From assembly GCA_916700875.1 (NCBI GenBank), contig CAKAKS010000038.1, forward strand, positions 17,696,326 to 17,760,325: a stretch of DNA of 64,000 bases, in the 5' to 3' direction. The stretch comes from Sebastes aleutianus. Its lineage: Eukaryota > Chordata > Actinopteri > Perciformes > Sebastidae. The stretch's first letter is position 1, and every line of letters starts with the position of its first letter. The translations under genes and the position numbers were made by a program. Positions 10,322-25,300 of the stretch are shown here, piece after piece. Below the pieces are notes generated by a model. It was not told where the DNA came from. It saw nothing but the letters and a program-made list of their open reading frames with translations, and did no database searches.

Positions 10322-13300
10322 GTAAGTTGGATACTGAACAAAACTGTTGTGGAAGCCTTAATTGCGTAAACACACTGAACACAATCCAACATAAAAGCCC
10401 TTGTGCAGCTTTCATCAAAAGTAGGTTAAAACCACAGAAAGCTAATATTGTATTCAGAGCTTCCTTTTTATGGGCTCGTATTTATAGTTACTGTTGAACT
10501 ACTCGTTGTGTTTAGCTTTGTTCTTTTCACATATATTTTTATGAGGTCATATGATCATGATAAAATGATCTGACATCAGTAATCTTTATCCCCACAAGAC
10601 CTTTATAGCCATTTCACATTTTCTTCCTTTATTACGGCCTGTGATACGGTAGATAAAATAGCAAATCGTTGTAGCTATTTTGTGATGCGGAGCTTGAGGG
10701 TCAAAGCATCGCCCTCTGGGAAATTGACGTGTTCATGATGAGCAGAACATCTGTGCATGTGTTAGTCATGCTGGTTCTGCACCCACACAGTTTTCACACA
10801 TGATACTGTTTGTTTTTCTCCAACAGTCCCATCACTGTCTTTTTAATTAGGAAGATAAGAGGATGAGGATGTTTTGTACATTTCAGTAGCAGAGTGGACA
10901 TGAATCTGTCAATACTGTATATACAGAATATAGTGGACTTAGTTTATGTAACCTCGTTGTGTCCGTTGTTCAGTGATATCAGTAGGTTTATGGCAAGAGA
11001 TTACACGCATTTATACCGTCCATCCCACGGGGATTTCAAAGGGGCAGGAAAGGTCGTAATTACGCCACAGTCTTATGAAAAAGGTCATTGTTTCTGGTGA
11101 AAATACAGTTCCTACAGTTTCCCTGGTAACTTCTTTTTTTAAATGAATAGAAATAGCTTTACCATCGTATTTGTTGCATCATCTGCTGTAAAGTATTTTG
11201 ACACTGTTTTCTGTGCTGAGTTGGACACAATGCAGCCAGTGTTTTGTGGATTGGAAAGATGGATTTGGAAGATTATGGGAAATATTTTTCAGTCTTTATC
11301 CTCAAGCATTTAGAATCAATAAGCTTAACATGTTCATGCTTTAGGTTGCCCTTTTTCCTTTTTATCCTATTTCTTTAATTTGTCGGTGAAATCTGTTTTT
11401 TTTTATTTTTTAGATCTTCTGCCTGTTGACATACAAGCGATGTGTGTGCACATTTAAAATGTGAGGGCAACACATTGGTGATTTAGAGAGTGAGATTTAT
11501 GTATGAGAGATTTAGAGCTAACACAAACATTCCACATGTTGAGGATCAAACCTATTAACGTGCTATAACGAACCAGAACAATTAGCCCAGTTATTCAGAG
11601 GAGAAAATGTGATGTTGGCTCACTAATTATCCTACACACTGTCTCTGCTTTTGCATCTTTCTCTTTTCCTCCTTCTCAGGACTCACCACACGTGCATGAA
11701 AACACACACATTTTCATCAGGGATATTACATTATTTAACATAGCATCAAATGTAATGTTTTTGATAATATATTTAAAAAATACCAAAAATACAAAATCTG
11801 CTTTTGATCATTTGAAAAATGTCTTTTCTTGAGATCAATTGTATTTTCATCGTACAGTGAAAGTGAGCACTACAAGGCTTGTTGTCCCATTTAGGTCGAA
11901 CAGGCGGGGAATATGCTCTCCTGTTGTTGTCTGTCGTTTCAAGGCTTCTGTTTTCTATGAAAAGGACAGACGCTCGTTCATCATATGGAATATTCAAGTG
12001 AGGCACTGCCCTCCCCCTTTACGCACACGCACAATTAGACATGCACCCCTCCCACTTCTCCATCATACGCTCCCCCCTCCTCTCAGCACAAACAGGGTTC
12101 TGTCTTTTGTTCGTCTATATAGTGAAAGAGACAAAGCTATTTTCTCAGCCCTCGGCCCCGCACGAGTCCAGCTTGACCCCTGTGGGAGGAGACGGCACAG
12201 AAGACCTTGAAAAAAACTGCCGTGTTATGATCTAATACTCAACGTTCCCTCCCCTTCATGTAATATTTCTTGGTCCTGCCCCGTAAAGCGGATAAATAAT
12301 TTCAACATCCCAGCTTTGAAAGCTTAATTAATTTTACAAATCGTCATGGCAGCCGCAGGGAGAAGATGACACACAACCAGCTTTTGGCAACATTTTTGTA
12401 AACATGCTCACTGACTTCAGTTTGAGAAGAAGAATAACAGGTCCAGATGCTCAGAGAAGCCTGGTATTGTGTTAGTTTCACTGGTGTTGAGTTTATAAAT
12501 CTAGCTTGTATACGTGCTAGCGGTATGGGTCTGTGGATGGCAATGTGGGTTGGGATGGCGGTCCACCACTTTGGTCCAGAATGAAATATCTCAACAATTA
12601 TTGGATTGATTGATTGTTCAATCGTGGGGAGGATGAATCCTACTTACTGGTGATCCTCTGAGTTTTCATCTAGCGCCACCATGGGTTGTCATTTTTGGCT
12701 TTACATTTGTGTCTTGACAACTATTGGATGGTTTCCCATGGAATTTGCTTCAGATATTTATTAATCACTTTGGTGATTTCCTGATCTTTCCCATAGTGCC
12801 ACCAACAGGTCAAAGTTTACACTTACACAAACATACGGACATTCATGGTTCCCAGATGATCAATCCAAATGACTTTGGGGATTGCCCGTCTTCCCTAGTG
12901 CCACCATGAGGTTCACACTTGTGGCTTTGAGTGAAATGGCTCAATCATACATCGTATATAAGAAGTGGATGTTGTCACTGTGACATCAACCAATGGTTTG
13001 TGGACTACAGTTTTGGCCATCGCCATCTTGTTTTTTTTGCAACCAGAAGTGACACAAGAGGGTGGACTGATGTTTTGAGGGTGGAGCTAAGCACAACTGA
13101 ATACTGAATAAGACATTTTTAGGTGACCAAAATGTTACAATTAACTTTCATGAAATGAAAACACACTGTGAAAGGACTTCTTTTTGCAACCAGAGGAGTC
13201 GCCCCCTGCTGGCTGTTAGAAAGAATGCAAGTTTAAGGCACTTTCGCATTGGCTTCACTTCTCAGACCCGGAGGTTGCCAACTGGTCTCAACAACTATTA

Positions 13301-16300
13301 TGTAGATGCCATGAATTTTGGATTCATATTGTCATGCCTGCCTCAGAATAAACTGTAATAACTTTGGTGATCCCCTGACTTTTCATGAAGTACCATTATG
13401 AGGTTCAAATTTCTATTTGTCCATTCCCATCAGCCTCAGCTGTAATTTGTGTTTATTTCTAATTAGCGAATGTTAGCATGCTAACACGCTAAACTAAGAT
13501 GGTGAACATAGTAAACATTATACTTTACAATATTGTCATTGTGAGCATATTTGCATTTATCTCAACGTATTGCTGTTCCTACAGTACTTGTACAGCCTCA
13601 CAGAGACACTACTGTGGCTGTAAACTCTTATTAATACACATACAATTTTTTTTATTTTTTGTTTTTTATTAATGATTACTTCCACATCCTTTCACTCAAC
13701 TGTAACATCCTGACTGACCCAGTGAGAAGTGACTGCTTTGAGCTGCCCAAGGCGAAGGCAGCCTGCTCTCCCGAAGGCACTGACCTACAGAAGAGAATCA
13801 CATCCCATGTTCATTCAAGCAACTGGTTTTATCCTCGACATTAGAGCCTCTAGTTTGGTTGTTCAGTCTGAGGCATATAGATTGATGTATTAGTATTGAA
13901 GTAGATTCAATCTTCTATCACACTTTTCATGTCCTGCTGTCAAAGTACATTCTGTGCAGCTGATGTGACATTGAGAATACGATGTTAGATCTGAAGGTAT
14001 GGCACACATCTCAGCCAGTGTTCAGTTCCCCTGTTTGGTTCTCTCTCGGTTTTCAAAATTCAGCCTTGATCGCAAACAAATCCCAAAAGCTTTTAACCAT
14101 CTCACACTTGTTGCAGTTTTCTTTCTGTCTTTGTTGAACCGCACCCCAGGAGTTTGACAGAAGAAGTCTTCTCCCTCTGCACGCAGCCCGCTGTGTCAGT
14201 CTCCTCTTGTTTTCCTGTCTGCCGCTCTACGTGAACGGCATTTAGATCGTCTTTTTAATGATACTTTTTGTGCCTGTTGAGCAATCTTAATGGAATTAAG
14301 CAGATGTGATGAGCGGAGCACCAGTTCACCGGCCACTGAAGTGTCTCTGTAATCAGCCCATCCACTTTGCATGCTGTCTGTTACTGTATCAAAGAGACTG
14401 GCATTTTGTCCATTAGGTTCTGCTGCTGCACCGTTAGTGGAATGCTGAGTAGCATGGATCTGAGCTCAGAGCCATAATCGATATGATAGATGTGTGTCGC
14501 TCCTCTTCTCCGTGGAAATGGTTTTGGAGCCGCAAGGTATTTTATGAATGTCTTTTACTAGATGTTTTGACTTGTGTGTTGTTCTGTAACAGGGATGGTT
14601 GCATTCATTCTTTTTCTGTGTCTATGTGTCTTGTAAATACTTTTTGTAGAGTATATTGTTTTGGGAGATTTAGTTTCCTGTATCTAAAAGGATGTGAGTT
14701 CAGTTCAGGGGGATATGAGGTCACTTAGATGACTCATCTGCCTCAGACCAGGGGCGGGGACCAGAGCAGTGGCATGGGCCCCCCAGGTGTCTGATTGGCC
14801 CTACCAGAGTCAGAAGTTGATAGGTAGTGTGCTTGTTTGTAACATGGATATATAGTACTGAACAGGCCTACTGGGTACAGGCCCAGAACCTCTGAAGCGG
14901 ATTCTCTGTATGACGTGATTGTTAACATTTCTTATTGGAAAGTCAATCAAATAGGGCTGCAACTAACGGTTATTTTCATTATCGATTATCTGCTGATTAT
15001 TTTCTAGATAGAAATAGTGAAAAATGTCCATCCCAGTTTCTCAAAATCCAAGGTGAAGTCTTTAAATTTCTTGTTTTGTCAGTTCAAAACCCAAAGATAT
15101 TCAGTTTAATAAGATATAAAACAGAGATCAGCAGGAAATCTCCACATTGGAGAGGCTGAAAACAGCATTTTTGCCATTTTTGCATCAAAAACGACTAAAA
15201 AGACGTGCAAAATGACCACAAAACTTTCAGTCTGGGTGTCTTCCTCCTATGGATGAGGAGTGGGGGACATTTACATGTCTGTGTCCACGGGCCCATTGTC
15301 TCATACTCTCTCCATGGCAGCTTTATTTTTATTATTAGAATTATATAAAGTTGTTTATTTGGCATTCATGTATTACACATGCAACTATTAATAATGTACA
15401 ATGTATTATTGTTATTATTACTGTGCCCCCCAGTCTGGCACAACTTTCTAAACCCACCTCAGAATGATATCTTCATTTTTACAGATTAGATCAAACTACA
15501 AACACTTGCTTGCAAAGACAACCTACTCAGTTTTTTCCTTGTGTACTTTTGCTGTATGCGGGTTTGCAACTCAGGCTGCAATACACCAAACCAATTCAGA
15601 GACTCATCTTGTACTTTACTGGAGCATGAAAGAACATAAAGACAAATCCGCTGATGCTTAAAAACAGAGAAAATGCCAACTAGCATCCTCCCAGTGCCGT
15701 TCCACAGACCTGCCCGACGGTTTTGAACATTTGGGAGCTTATTTGACTGCCTTTAATACAGTACATGACCACAAAGAGCCTGCCCTCCCTACTGTACATG
15801 ACTGTTTAAATCCGACGGACATGCATCAACAGTAAACATATGTGATCCTAACATCATCCTTATCTGGAGCATCACCTAATACAGTCTTGTGCTTCACAAG
15901 CTCAAATGAGATGGCTTCCTGCCAGGAACTCTCTGGCCATGTTTTTGATGGAAAGGATTACTCTACTTAAGGGCAGTCTGTCTTTCTGGATGTTGGTATA
16001 TGTGTATCCGCATTGCTTGAATTTTGGAACCAGTGCTGACATGGATGTTGGCAATGTCATTTGTAAATAGTATTTAAGGCCTGCAGCAGCAGCTTAGCCT
16101 CCTTCAATATAGTCTTTAGTATTGCAGTGGATGCCTTTTCAGCCATGTTCCAATCATTCTCATTGATTGAGTCAAAGTCTACAAAAACATAACTCATAAC
16201 GCTGATTAACTGTTCCTAAATGGTCTTGACATTACATTATTTTATAATATATTTTGCAACACAGATCTTTCTGTACCTGTTTATCTCTTAATTGCTACTT

Positions 16301-19300
16301 TCTTTAGCAACGTCTCCCTTCTGCCCCTGAATTCTGGTGTTTTCCCTCTGCGAGCTGTGTGAAGCTGGCTGTCAGCTTCCTAATTATGCAATCTGTGGCC
16401 AGGCATAATGGGAGAGAGCGGGGTTTTGTTGGGAGAGAGTTCCGACACTCTGGTACAGCAGAGATATAACAGCTGACATTTTGGTTAGACCAGCAAAAAA
16501 CAGCAGCTGAGCTCAGTCAGAAAGACGGTCGGGTATTTTGGTTAAGCTTCTTTCGGGGAGGCTAAATCGAAAATCTTGAATAACAACTAGACTCCTTTGC
16601 AAATCGTGTAATAGTGGAGAAGCTTGTGTGATGGCTTTATATGTTATTATGCAGATATTGGAGCTAAAAGGCAGCATAAACAGCACTATTCTTAGGTATC
16701 AGGACTTAAAATTCAGCCCAAACTGTCATGAAATGTTTTTATGTAGTAGTCCAGTTATGAATGGAAAAGCACCCTTCCTTATCTCTGACAGGTACAACTA
16801 CTCCAAACTCGGGTTTGTTGCGTATTTGTGCGTGCCTGTAGCTTAGCCGCTCCATTATTAATGCAGTGGTGTTTTTGTTTGCTTGTTTCGGTGCCACCTG
16901 ATCCTCCCCAGGGGATGCATTTTTAATGATCCAGGAAAGGCGAGACGTGCCTTGCGGGTTTTTGAGGCTGGTCAGTTGCCATACAGTGGACTGTGTCATG
17001 AACCATCATCCAATCCCCACCTACCCAATCTGGTCCACTGCTAATGATATCATCAGCGTGCTGCTAGTTTTTCTTTTTATTGCAGTAAAAAACACTGCAC
17101 AGAACAGAGCGTCTCAGTGACACAATGTTCTCAGTGTTTGCTAAGCCGGGTGCTGAGGACAGTTCAGACTGCTGCACTGTCGCCATGTCCTTGTTTGTAG
17201 TGAGTCAGGAACACGATTAAAAGTGTCTGAATTTAAACTTATTCAAATGCTGAAATACCAACCCTTTCTGTCCTGAGATCTGTGCCACGAGCAGAGTTAT
17301 TCCAGATCACACAGAGCGGTTATTATGCTGTGTGGTCCCAAACTCTGCCAAGTCATTGTTGCAGCATAATGAAGTACATCACATAGCAAGTGGGCATCAG
17401 AGCATCAGTCCTGTAACAAGCAACATGTTGTTGTGTTTCCTCTGATCCTGCCTCCTACTCACATATGACCAAGACATAAAATAAAGCAGGACATTGTCTA
17501 CTCTACTTGTTTACTACGCTCTGCCCCCTGTTTAAAGCTGGCCCCTCGCTCTCTCTCTCTTCCTCGCTCTCATCCTGTAGTTGGCCAGTGGCTTGGTTTG
17601 TTGGTGGGAGTCATGGCACCCAGTGGTATTGTGCCATAAACAGCGGACCGAAGTGCATTTTTTAGGGGAAAGAAACAGAAACAGCAGCTGAAAGAAACTC
17701 TGAAGCTACTCTGAAATTAAATCTTAGCACATGTTAGCAGTGTATTTCTCTCAAAGATCTCCATTTGTTTAACAGTATGTGTGTCTACTCTGTATGCAGA
17801 AGACACTTCAGTTAAAAAAAGAAATGCTGACTTGTTCAATTTTGGCATTTTCCAACATGTCAAAAGTCAGTGTCACTTCCTCAGACGAGGGGTGATGTGT
17901 GTCAAGATGACAGAAAAGGTCAGCCTTGAATTGACTGTAAAATCTGTACCTTGTATACTAGGGCTATCGATTAAAATATTTAATCGTGATTAATCGCAAA
18001 TTAATTGCACATTTTTGGTGTTCAAAATGTACCTTAAAGGGAGATTTGTCAAGTATTTAATACTCTTATCAACATGGGAGTGGATAAATATGTAGGTTGA
18101 TGCCAGTATCTTCACTTCACTCAGTATCTCTTAAAACTGAGCCTGCTACAACCTCCGGAAGATCGATTGCACTAAAGAAATTAGGGGCATTAAAACGATT
18201 TTGCGTTAACACGTTACTATCGTGTTAACTTTGAGAGCACTAATATATACTGTTGTTGTTTGTTTCGGTTTGTTTCTCTCTTTTCTCACTCTCCCTTATT
18301 CCCATCTCCACCTCCTTTATATCTGTCAGTCTCTGTCTGCTCTCGCAAGGCATGAATTAATTTCCATCATCAGCAGCGACTGTCTCGTCCCTCAGCATCC
18401 AGACACTCTCTGCCTTCAGCACCTGTCAGCTCTCCGGCACGCTGTTGTGTGAGCGGGTGGGTGGCCACAGGTAGAAGTAATGGAATGCAAATGTGCTGAG
18501 CTGTCGCAGCAGAGCAGACTGTGTGTCTATGTGTGTGTGTGTGTCTATGTGTGTGTGTGTGTGTGTGCCAGGCTGTAGTTAATCCACTGCAGGGTTTGCT
18601 GGGCTCACGCCACAGCAGTAGGAACATTTCTCCTGGGCTTTCTAGCCTCTTATTGCCCGGGGCAGCGTCCACTGTCTGGAAGGCGCAGGGCGGGCGGCGG
18701 CACTGGCACCGAAGCACCGATGGCCTGGTTTAATACCATCAGAGGAGGTTGGCCGGGGCATGGGCGCCATGCTGTGACATCTTAGGCAGGGACTCAAACA
18801 ACCCTGGAGCGAATTACCCCAAGCCTTGCCCGCTCCTCGGCTTTTCTTTTCTTTTTTTTTCATTTTCTTTTCTTTATTTCTCTCTTATTGCCTGTTTCAC
18901 TCTTCAATAGCCTCGCCGCCTGCTGCTGCTCTAACCCATGAATCATATGAGTCACTCTGTTTCTCTCTCTGTGGATATTGCTTCCCATCCTCTGTAAACT
19001 CGATTTTTCCTGTTCATTTGCTACTCCTCCATTTTCTCATCATCTTAAAGCCGCCTGCATCTGTTCTTGTGCCCCCTCATTTGTCCTCCTTTTTTGTCCC
19101 AGTCCACCATCTCCATCTCTCATTTTACCTCCCCATTCAAATGTTATTATCACCCTTTTCTGGTCCAGCGTTACCCTCATGTGGTGTTGCTCCCTCTTCC
19201 TCTCCCCTGTGGCTTAGTGGGCCCTTGGTTAATCCTCTGTCCCTGAGGCTAAAACAGCTCTCCAGACAGACTGACAGACATTATTTGGCTGAGGGGTTGT

Positions 19301-22300
19301 CATTGCGAGATGAATCACATGCATGCATGCTTGTGCAGACATGTACCTGCAATGAAACTTCAACCGGCTGCACACACATGCTCACCTGCAGCCTGCATGC
19401 ATACTCATACTGTTATCACGCAAATACCTGATGTGCACTTCCAGCATACATACTCAAGCATCCACAAACAAATCCAGGGAGAGTGGGAGGCACTTGTACA
19501 GTGCGAGAGGGCTCAGCTTTATTGAAATCGGTGACTGAGGGGCGTCCGCAGGCATCTGCAGAGTCACAGCAGTTGCAGCAGCAGCATCCATAAATGACAG
19601 TAGAACTGCATTTCAGAAGAATCAAACCAAACTCCCTCCATCCTCCTGCGAGGCCTGGAGAGCAGATAACAAGTCTGCCAGGCTGTGGATGCCCAAACAG
19701 AACTGTTGTCTGCACTTAAGAAGCAGTATCTCCACTGTAAGGGGTTTGATTACTGAAGTAAAAGTGTATGTGTGTCAGGGGCTTCGATCAGTGTGTTGTA
19801 TGGATTAAAGATGAGGATGAGCAGAAGGAAGAGGAGAGATGGTATCAGACTTTACAGTGTGTGTATGAGATCTGAGAGAAAGAGGTGTATACGAGTTTGT
19901 GGGTGGATGAGAGGTGATGTTACACTGAAAGAGTTGCTGTACTGAAAGACGATTGCATTTACCAGCTCCCATCTTAAGAGGATGTTACGTAGAGAAGCTT
20001 TAGATTAAGCACGCGTAAAATTAGGTAGCACAATGTATTCAGCAAGCACTATAAAACTATTTAAAAAAATATTTTATGATTTTACAGCCAACCATCTCCC
20101 AATAGGGCAGTTTTATGTGAATCCTAAAATGTTGACTTTTTGTTGACTCAAGCTTTTTTCTTCCAAACGAGTGCACTAAGCTTTAAAGAAAGTGCAGCCA
20201 GCGGAGAGGAATATATTTACATGTAAATGGTTGTGTGTTGTGTTTAATCCTTCAAAAGACTATTCCAGTCCCAATTCCAGGGGGGCACCACATGAGGAGA
20301 CAGCCCATTATACTTCCATATTCAGTGGTTGTCCTTGTGCACTGCCTCTTCAATAAAAACTGAATTACAGTAGCGCATAATGACCTCCCTCAGCACACAC
20401 CAACTGTACTTGAAAGTGGAAATTTGTAGGTGTTTGTCGTTGTTGACGTGATGAGGGTATAGATTCCACACAGTTATTAATGCAGATAAGGATGAAATGC
20501 TCTCACATTGCTGTTCCCAGGGATCCATTTATAGGATTATGTGGGTTAACATATTGATATGCGTCATATTCAGTAGGCAACCTCCAGGTTTGAAAAGTGA
20601 AGCCAATGTGGAAGTGCCTTAATTACCTCAGTAAACATTGTAAACATGATTTTATGGTCTCAATCTCTAGTTTCAAGTCTTCTTCAATACAGCATGATGT
20701 TCATTTAGTAAATTATGGTTCCATTTAGAGTCAAATAGACAATAAAGCAGGGTATGCTTTATGGGGTGGCTATCTTGTGGTTGACAGATCGCCACCAGGG
20801 AGTTGTCAGTGTTTTCGTCTTACAACTTTAACCCTTTCACAGTGTGTTTTCAGTTCATTCAGTTCATTTGCAGCCTAAAAATATCGTATTCAACGTTCGG
20901 TTGCACTTAGCTCCACCCTCTCGTGTCACTTCTGGTTGCAAAAAACGGCCAAAAACCAAGATGATGACGGCCAAAATGCCGAACTGGAGGCTTCAATACG
21001 GCAGTCCACAAACCAATGGATGACGCCACGGAACAATATATTATGTATATACTCTGTATACAGGTATATATATATATATACATATATACATTCTACATTC
21101 TATATTAATATTAAGTTTAAGTTTGATGGAGCTGTCAAGATTTATTTTGTCTCTTGAGTCTGTCCTTACATACAGACAGTGTTGGGTTTTGTCGGCTCTG
21201 TTCAGTTTTGTACCATGTTTGTTTGCCTCAAATTGTACATCCTGTAAAGACCAATAATAACCTTCTCAGAGCAACCTGGACTTAGTCAGCCGTGCTAGCA
21301 GCTCTGTGAGATTGTATCAAGACTGACAAAGCATCACTGAGGCTGATGGGAATGTCATTAGTTCTGCAAGTATTTGGTCATAAACCATAATAATTTTGGA
21401 CAAACTGGAATTTTGATTTGATGATCGTGCCAGTAGAAAAGGTCAGGGGATGAAAGTTATTAAAATTGATCCCCTGAGGACCATCAAGGCCTGTACCAAA
21501 TTTCACGCTCATGGTGGCAGAGGAAAAGTCAGGGGATCATTAAAGTCAATAGGATTCATCCTTTGGGCACCATGAGTGTCTCCACCAAATTTCATGGCAA
21601 TCCATCCTGTACTTGCCATCCCTAGAGCCATGCAGCCAGCCAGCATGGCAAAAAAAAAAGTATGAAGGGCAGACGTATATAAGTAATTTAGTGGCAGTTT
21701 AAATGTCAGTTTTGTTTGAGTATAACCATTATACATGTGTGGTTAGCTGCGGTCCTAACTGTCTTTTCCACAGCTGTTGTCAGACTTGTGGGTTGCCAGC
21801 TGCAGGCCTGGTCCTGTACTCTGGCCATGTTTCAACTCCCTATAGTAAAACACGCAGCAGGCAGCAGTATCCTACGGTACTGCCAAGGTTAAACACATTA
21901 CTGTACCATCTCACATTCTCTCTTTCTGTCTTTTTTTCAGTTATCTCTCCTCTGTTACTTCAGGTCAAACAGTATTTTTGGCAGAACAAAATCCAATTAT
22001 TGTCCAAGAACAAGAAGATTATACATCCTATCTAAGAAGAGAAACGTAAAAACTTAGCTTGGCTCATAGTAAGACCTAAAAAAGACATCAATTGAATCAG
22101 TCTGCACTGGTTGACCTTCACATTTCAGCAAGCTCTTCCACCTCTTTTTATCCCTTCCTAAGCCAGGGTAATTTAGAGCATGTGTTCTTTCTTTGGGTGC
22201 CTTAATATGCACCAAATTGACTGAACATAGCCTGACAATCTGGAGGTACAGTATATTCCGGTAGCTTCCGCTTAGAGCTGTATAACCGGCAGGTTTCTTT

Positions 22301-25300
22301 ATCTGGTGGGGTAAATGCTTTTCCATTTGATGGTGCAGTCCGTCTCTTTTGTTTCCCTTTCACTCTCTTTCTGCCTACCTATTCTTATTTCCCCTGTGCA
22401 TGCTCTTTTATTTATCTCGTCACTCCTTATCTCAGACACCAATGCTCTCTTGTCCATCCTTTGCCTTCTCACTTCATCTGTCTCTTGGATTTTTTGGAAT
22501 TCCCTCTCCTGCCTTTTTGTTATCTATCTCCATCACTGCGCCTCCATCACTGGATCCACCCTCATCTGTCCTCATCTCTCTCTCCATGACCTCTCCCTCT
22601 CTCTCTCTTTCTCTCTCTCAAGTGACTGGCCAGATGCTAATGTGTTTGTAGAGAGCACACAGTGACTGAGAGAGGCCATTAGAGAGTGTACTTGCTGCCA
22701 ACGGTAGCATCAGTCCAGGACGTCCCGGACAGTGCAAGTGCTGGTGTTAGCATTCGTCAGCAGTGTGTGCATTGGTTTTTATTGTGTGTCTGTGTGTGTG
22801 TGTCTTTTTATATTTTCTTCTCTATTTCTTTAATGCTATGCACAACATTATGTATATATACGTGGGGGTGTATATATTGTGTGTGTGTGTGTGTGTGTGT
22901 GCCTGTGTGTGTGCATGCAAGCATTAATAATGCATGGCTGTTGATCACACTGAATGATTGATGACAGAGAGGTCATGGGTAGAGCTCACGCAGGCTCACA
23001 AGCAACAAACCACAAACCAACCCTGGCAGCGTCACGCTACATCAATGTGCCCAAGCTGTGCGTACAGTACGACCAGCACAGTGTCCCTTAAACAGAGAGG
23101 CCATTTACTTATTCACTATAGTTGGTTGCGTATTTATCAGGTGGTAAGATATTAGTCCAACACATGCCACATGCCAAAACATAAATCCAGCTTTAAGCCA
23201 GATCAATACATGTGGTGGGACATGACGCCTTATTGATCTCTGCTGGCGAGAGATTTCCTCTTTCCCCCATTTCAAAGAGGTCAGGGCACTGAGATGGGCA
23301 GTGAGTGACTCGCTCAGTGACACTACAGCAGGGTGGACGATGTGGCGAAACTCTGTGGGCATGCAGCGTTGTGAATAACTTTGGTGATTGACGTCATCGA
23401 GCTAAAGGTGTGATATCCCTGTTCCGAAATCTTTGCTTGTAGGAGACAGCACCATGTGGCAAATGTCACTAGTTTCTCAGATTGTAACAATAGCAGCTGC
23501 AGTCAGTGTGGATGTGTGCAGGTGTCTGACTGAGAAACAGACAAGCGTGCACGTATCCGCATAAACACTTTGCATACCCTTGCACCCTTTTATTCGGCGC
23601 CAGCAGCCAGCGTTCTGCAGAACGGCGCACTACAGACGTGACAACAGCATGCACGTTCGAGTCTGCTCGTGCACGGCCCTCTCACCTCCTCCCCCTCCTC
23701 TTCGGTGCAGAGAGCAGTGGGAGCGCTTGGCCGGGATGAGATGTGAAGTGACGGCAGAATCTTGCTGTGAAGGAGAGACTCCTACGAGGACGACACAGTT
23801 TAGAGGAGGAGAAAGGCCTCCCTATGTGGAGGACGGAACCTGCCAAAACCAAAAATAAATGAATAGATAAATAAATGAGTCAAAAAATAAATTAGTCAAT
23901 AAATAAATAAATACGCCATTAAATGTAGCAAAAATAATATTAAAAGTAGCCGCCATTAAGTGATTGATAAAATGTGACATAAATATATAGATATAGATAT
24001 TTCTGTTTTAATTAGCTTCTTTATTTATTTACATTTGTATTAATTCCATTATTTATTTACTCTTCCGTTTAATTTTCACTTTTATTAATTAATTAATTAA
24101 TTAATTAATTTATGTTTGCATTTAAAAAATATATATATATATATTTTTTATTTTTGCGTTATTTAAGTTTTCTTCAAATTTTTCTCTTAATTTTCTACAC
24201 ATTTCTTTTTTACATTTCTTTATGTATTTCTGCCTCATTATGCAAATGAAAAATAAATAAAGAAGAAAATTAAAACAGAAATACCAATTTATGTCCCATT
24301 TAATCAAGTAAATATTATTTTTAATATCATTTTTGTTGCATTTAATTACTTATTTATTTATCGAGTCATTTATTTATTTATTCATTCATTTTTTATTTTA
24401 GCAGGTTTCGTCCTCCATATCCCTATCCCCCATCATCACATTATGTTTGTCTATTTCCTGTTGGTTAACAGGCTAATTTGTGGTTGTAGTTGTGGCTTTG
24501 TTATAAGGGTCTGTATTTACCACAGCGTCGTCAGCTTTGTTGTGCAGATAATGCAGTGGTTGGGAACATAAACAGCCTTATTTACTTCCATCCACTCGTA
24601 AACTTGTAAAGTATAAGCAACATCACTCACTGTTATCATCAAAGAATGGAAGTGTCTTGTCATATTTGTAGGTACAATATCTCCTTTATAAAACGCCATT
24701 AAACATCCCGAATCATGCTGCTGAGGTGGTGGAACTATTTCTATCTATGCAATGTCAACCAACTGCTATATTTGATTTTGTGTGCCTACCTCCTTTTTTA
24801 ACTCCTTGTGCTCCCTCTCCAGGTGTTCAACACCTACTCCAACGAGGACTATGACCGCCGTAACGAAGAGGTGGATCCTGTGGCCTCCTCCGCAGAGTAC
24901 GAGCTGGAGAAGAGGGTGGAGAAACTGGAGCTCTTCCCTGTGGAGCTGGAGAAAGGTGGGAAAGAAAATCTAAGTACGCCATAAAACGAGGAGGTGGATC
25001 CTGTCAATTACCCATTATACCCAGTAGACAGAATCACCCGCATATGGGACTGTCACTTTTTTTTTTTTTATCAAAGGTGTGATATTTCTATTTTTGTCTT
25101 TCTATCCAGGTTGTTTCTTCATTTCTTTCTTTCAGTATTTCTTTATCCATTTCCCCCCAATTTTTGAATTTCTGGGCCAATCATTAACGATAAGGCGTCT
25201 TATTTTCAAACCCTAAAAAAAATGATTTTACTGCTTTTCAGCATCCTGTTTCAATGCAGAAGTTCATTATAAACCTCCTGAGATCACATAAAAGAGATTG

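Larger units (their letters stand above)
10322..24822 (+). other. ppp1r9a: Intron 1 of ppp1r9a (14.5 kb)
   Basis: No conserved coding sequence was seen. It carries an interspersed-repeat cluster (12540-13400), a truncated hAT-like MITE (14952-15200), a TAGGGCTATCG MITE (17959-18242), a reverse copy of the 12955 repeat (20570-21030), a related degenerate repeat (21420-21660), GT tracts near 18520 and 22878, and a large foldback element (23823-24420). The stretches 10330-12500, 13600-14900, 15250-17900 and 18300-20500 hold nothing else I can name. Confidence 0.8.

Noticed and set aside
18826..19431. 201-residue plus-strand open frame
   Set aside because: It lies in pyrimidine-rich intron sequence giving Ser/Leu/Pro/Phe-biased protein without family resemblance.
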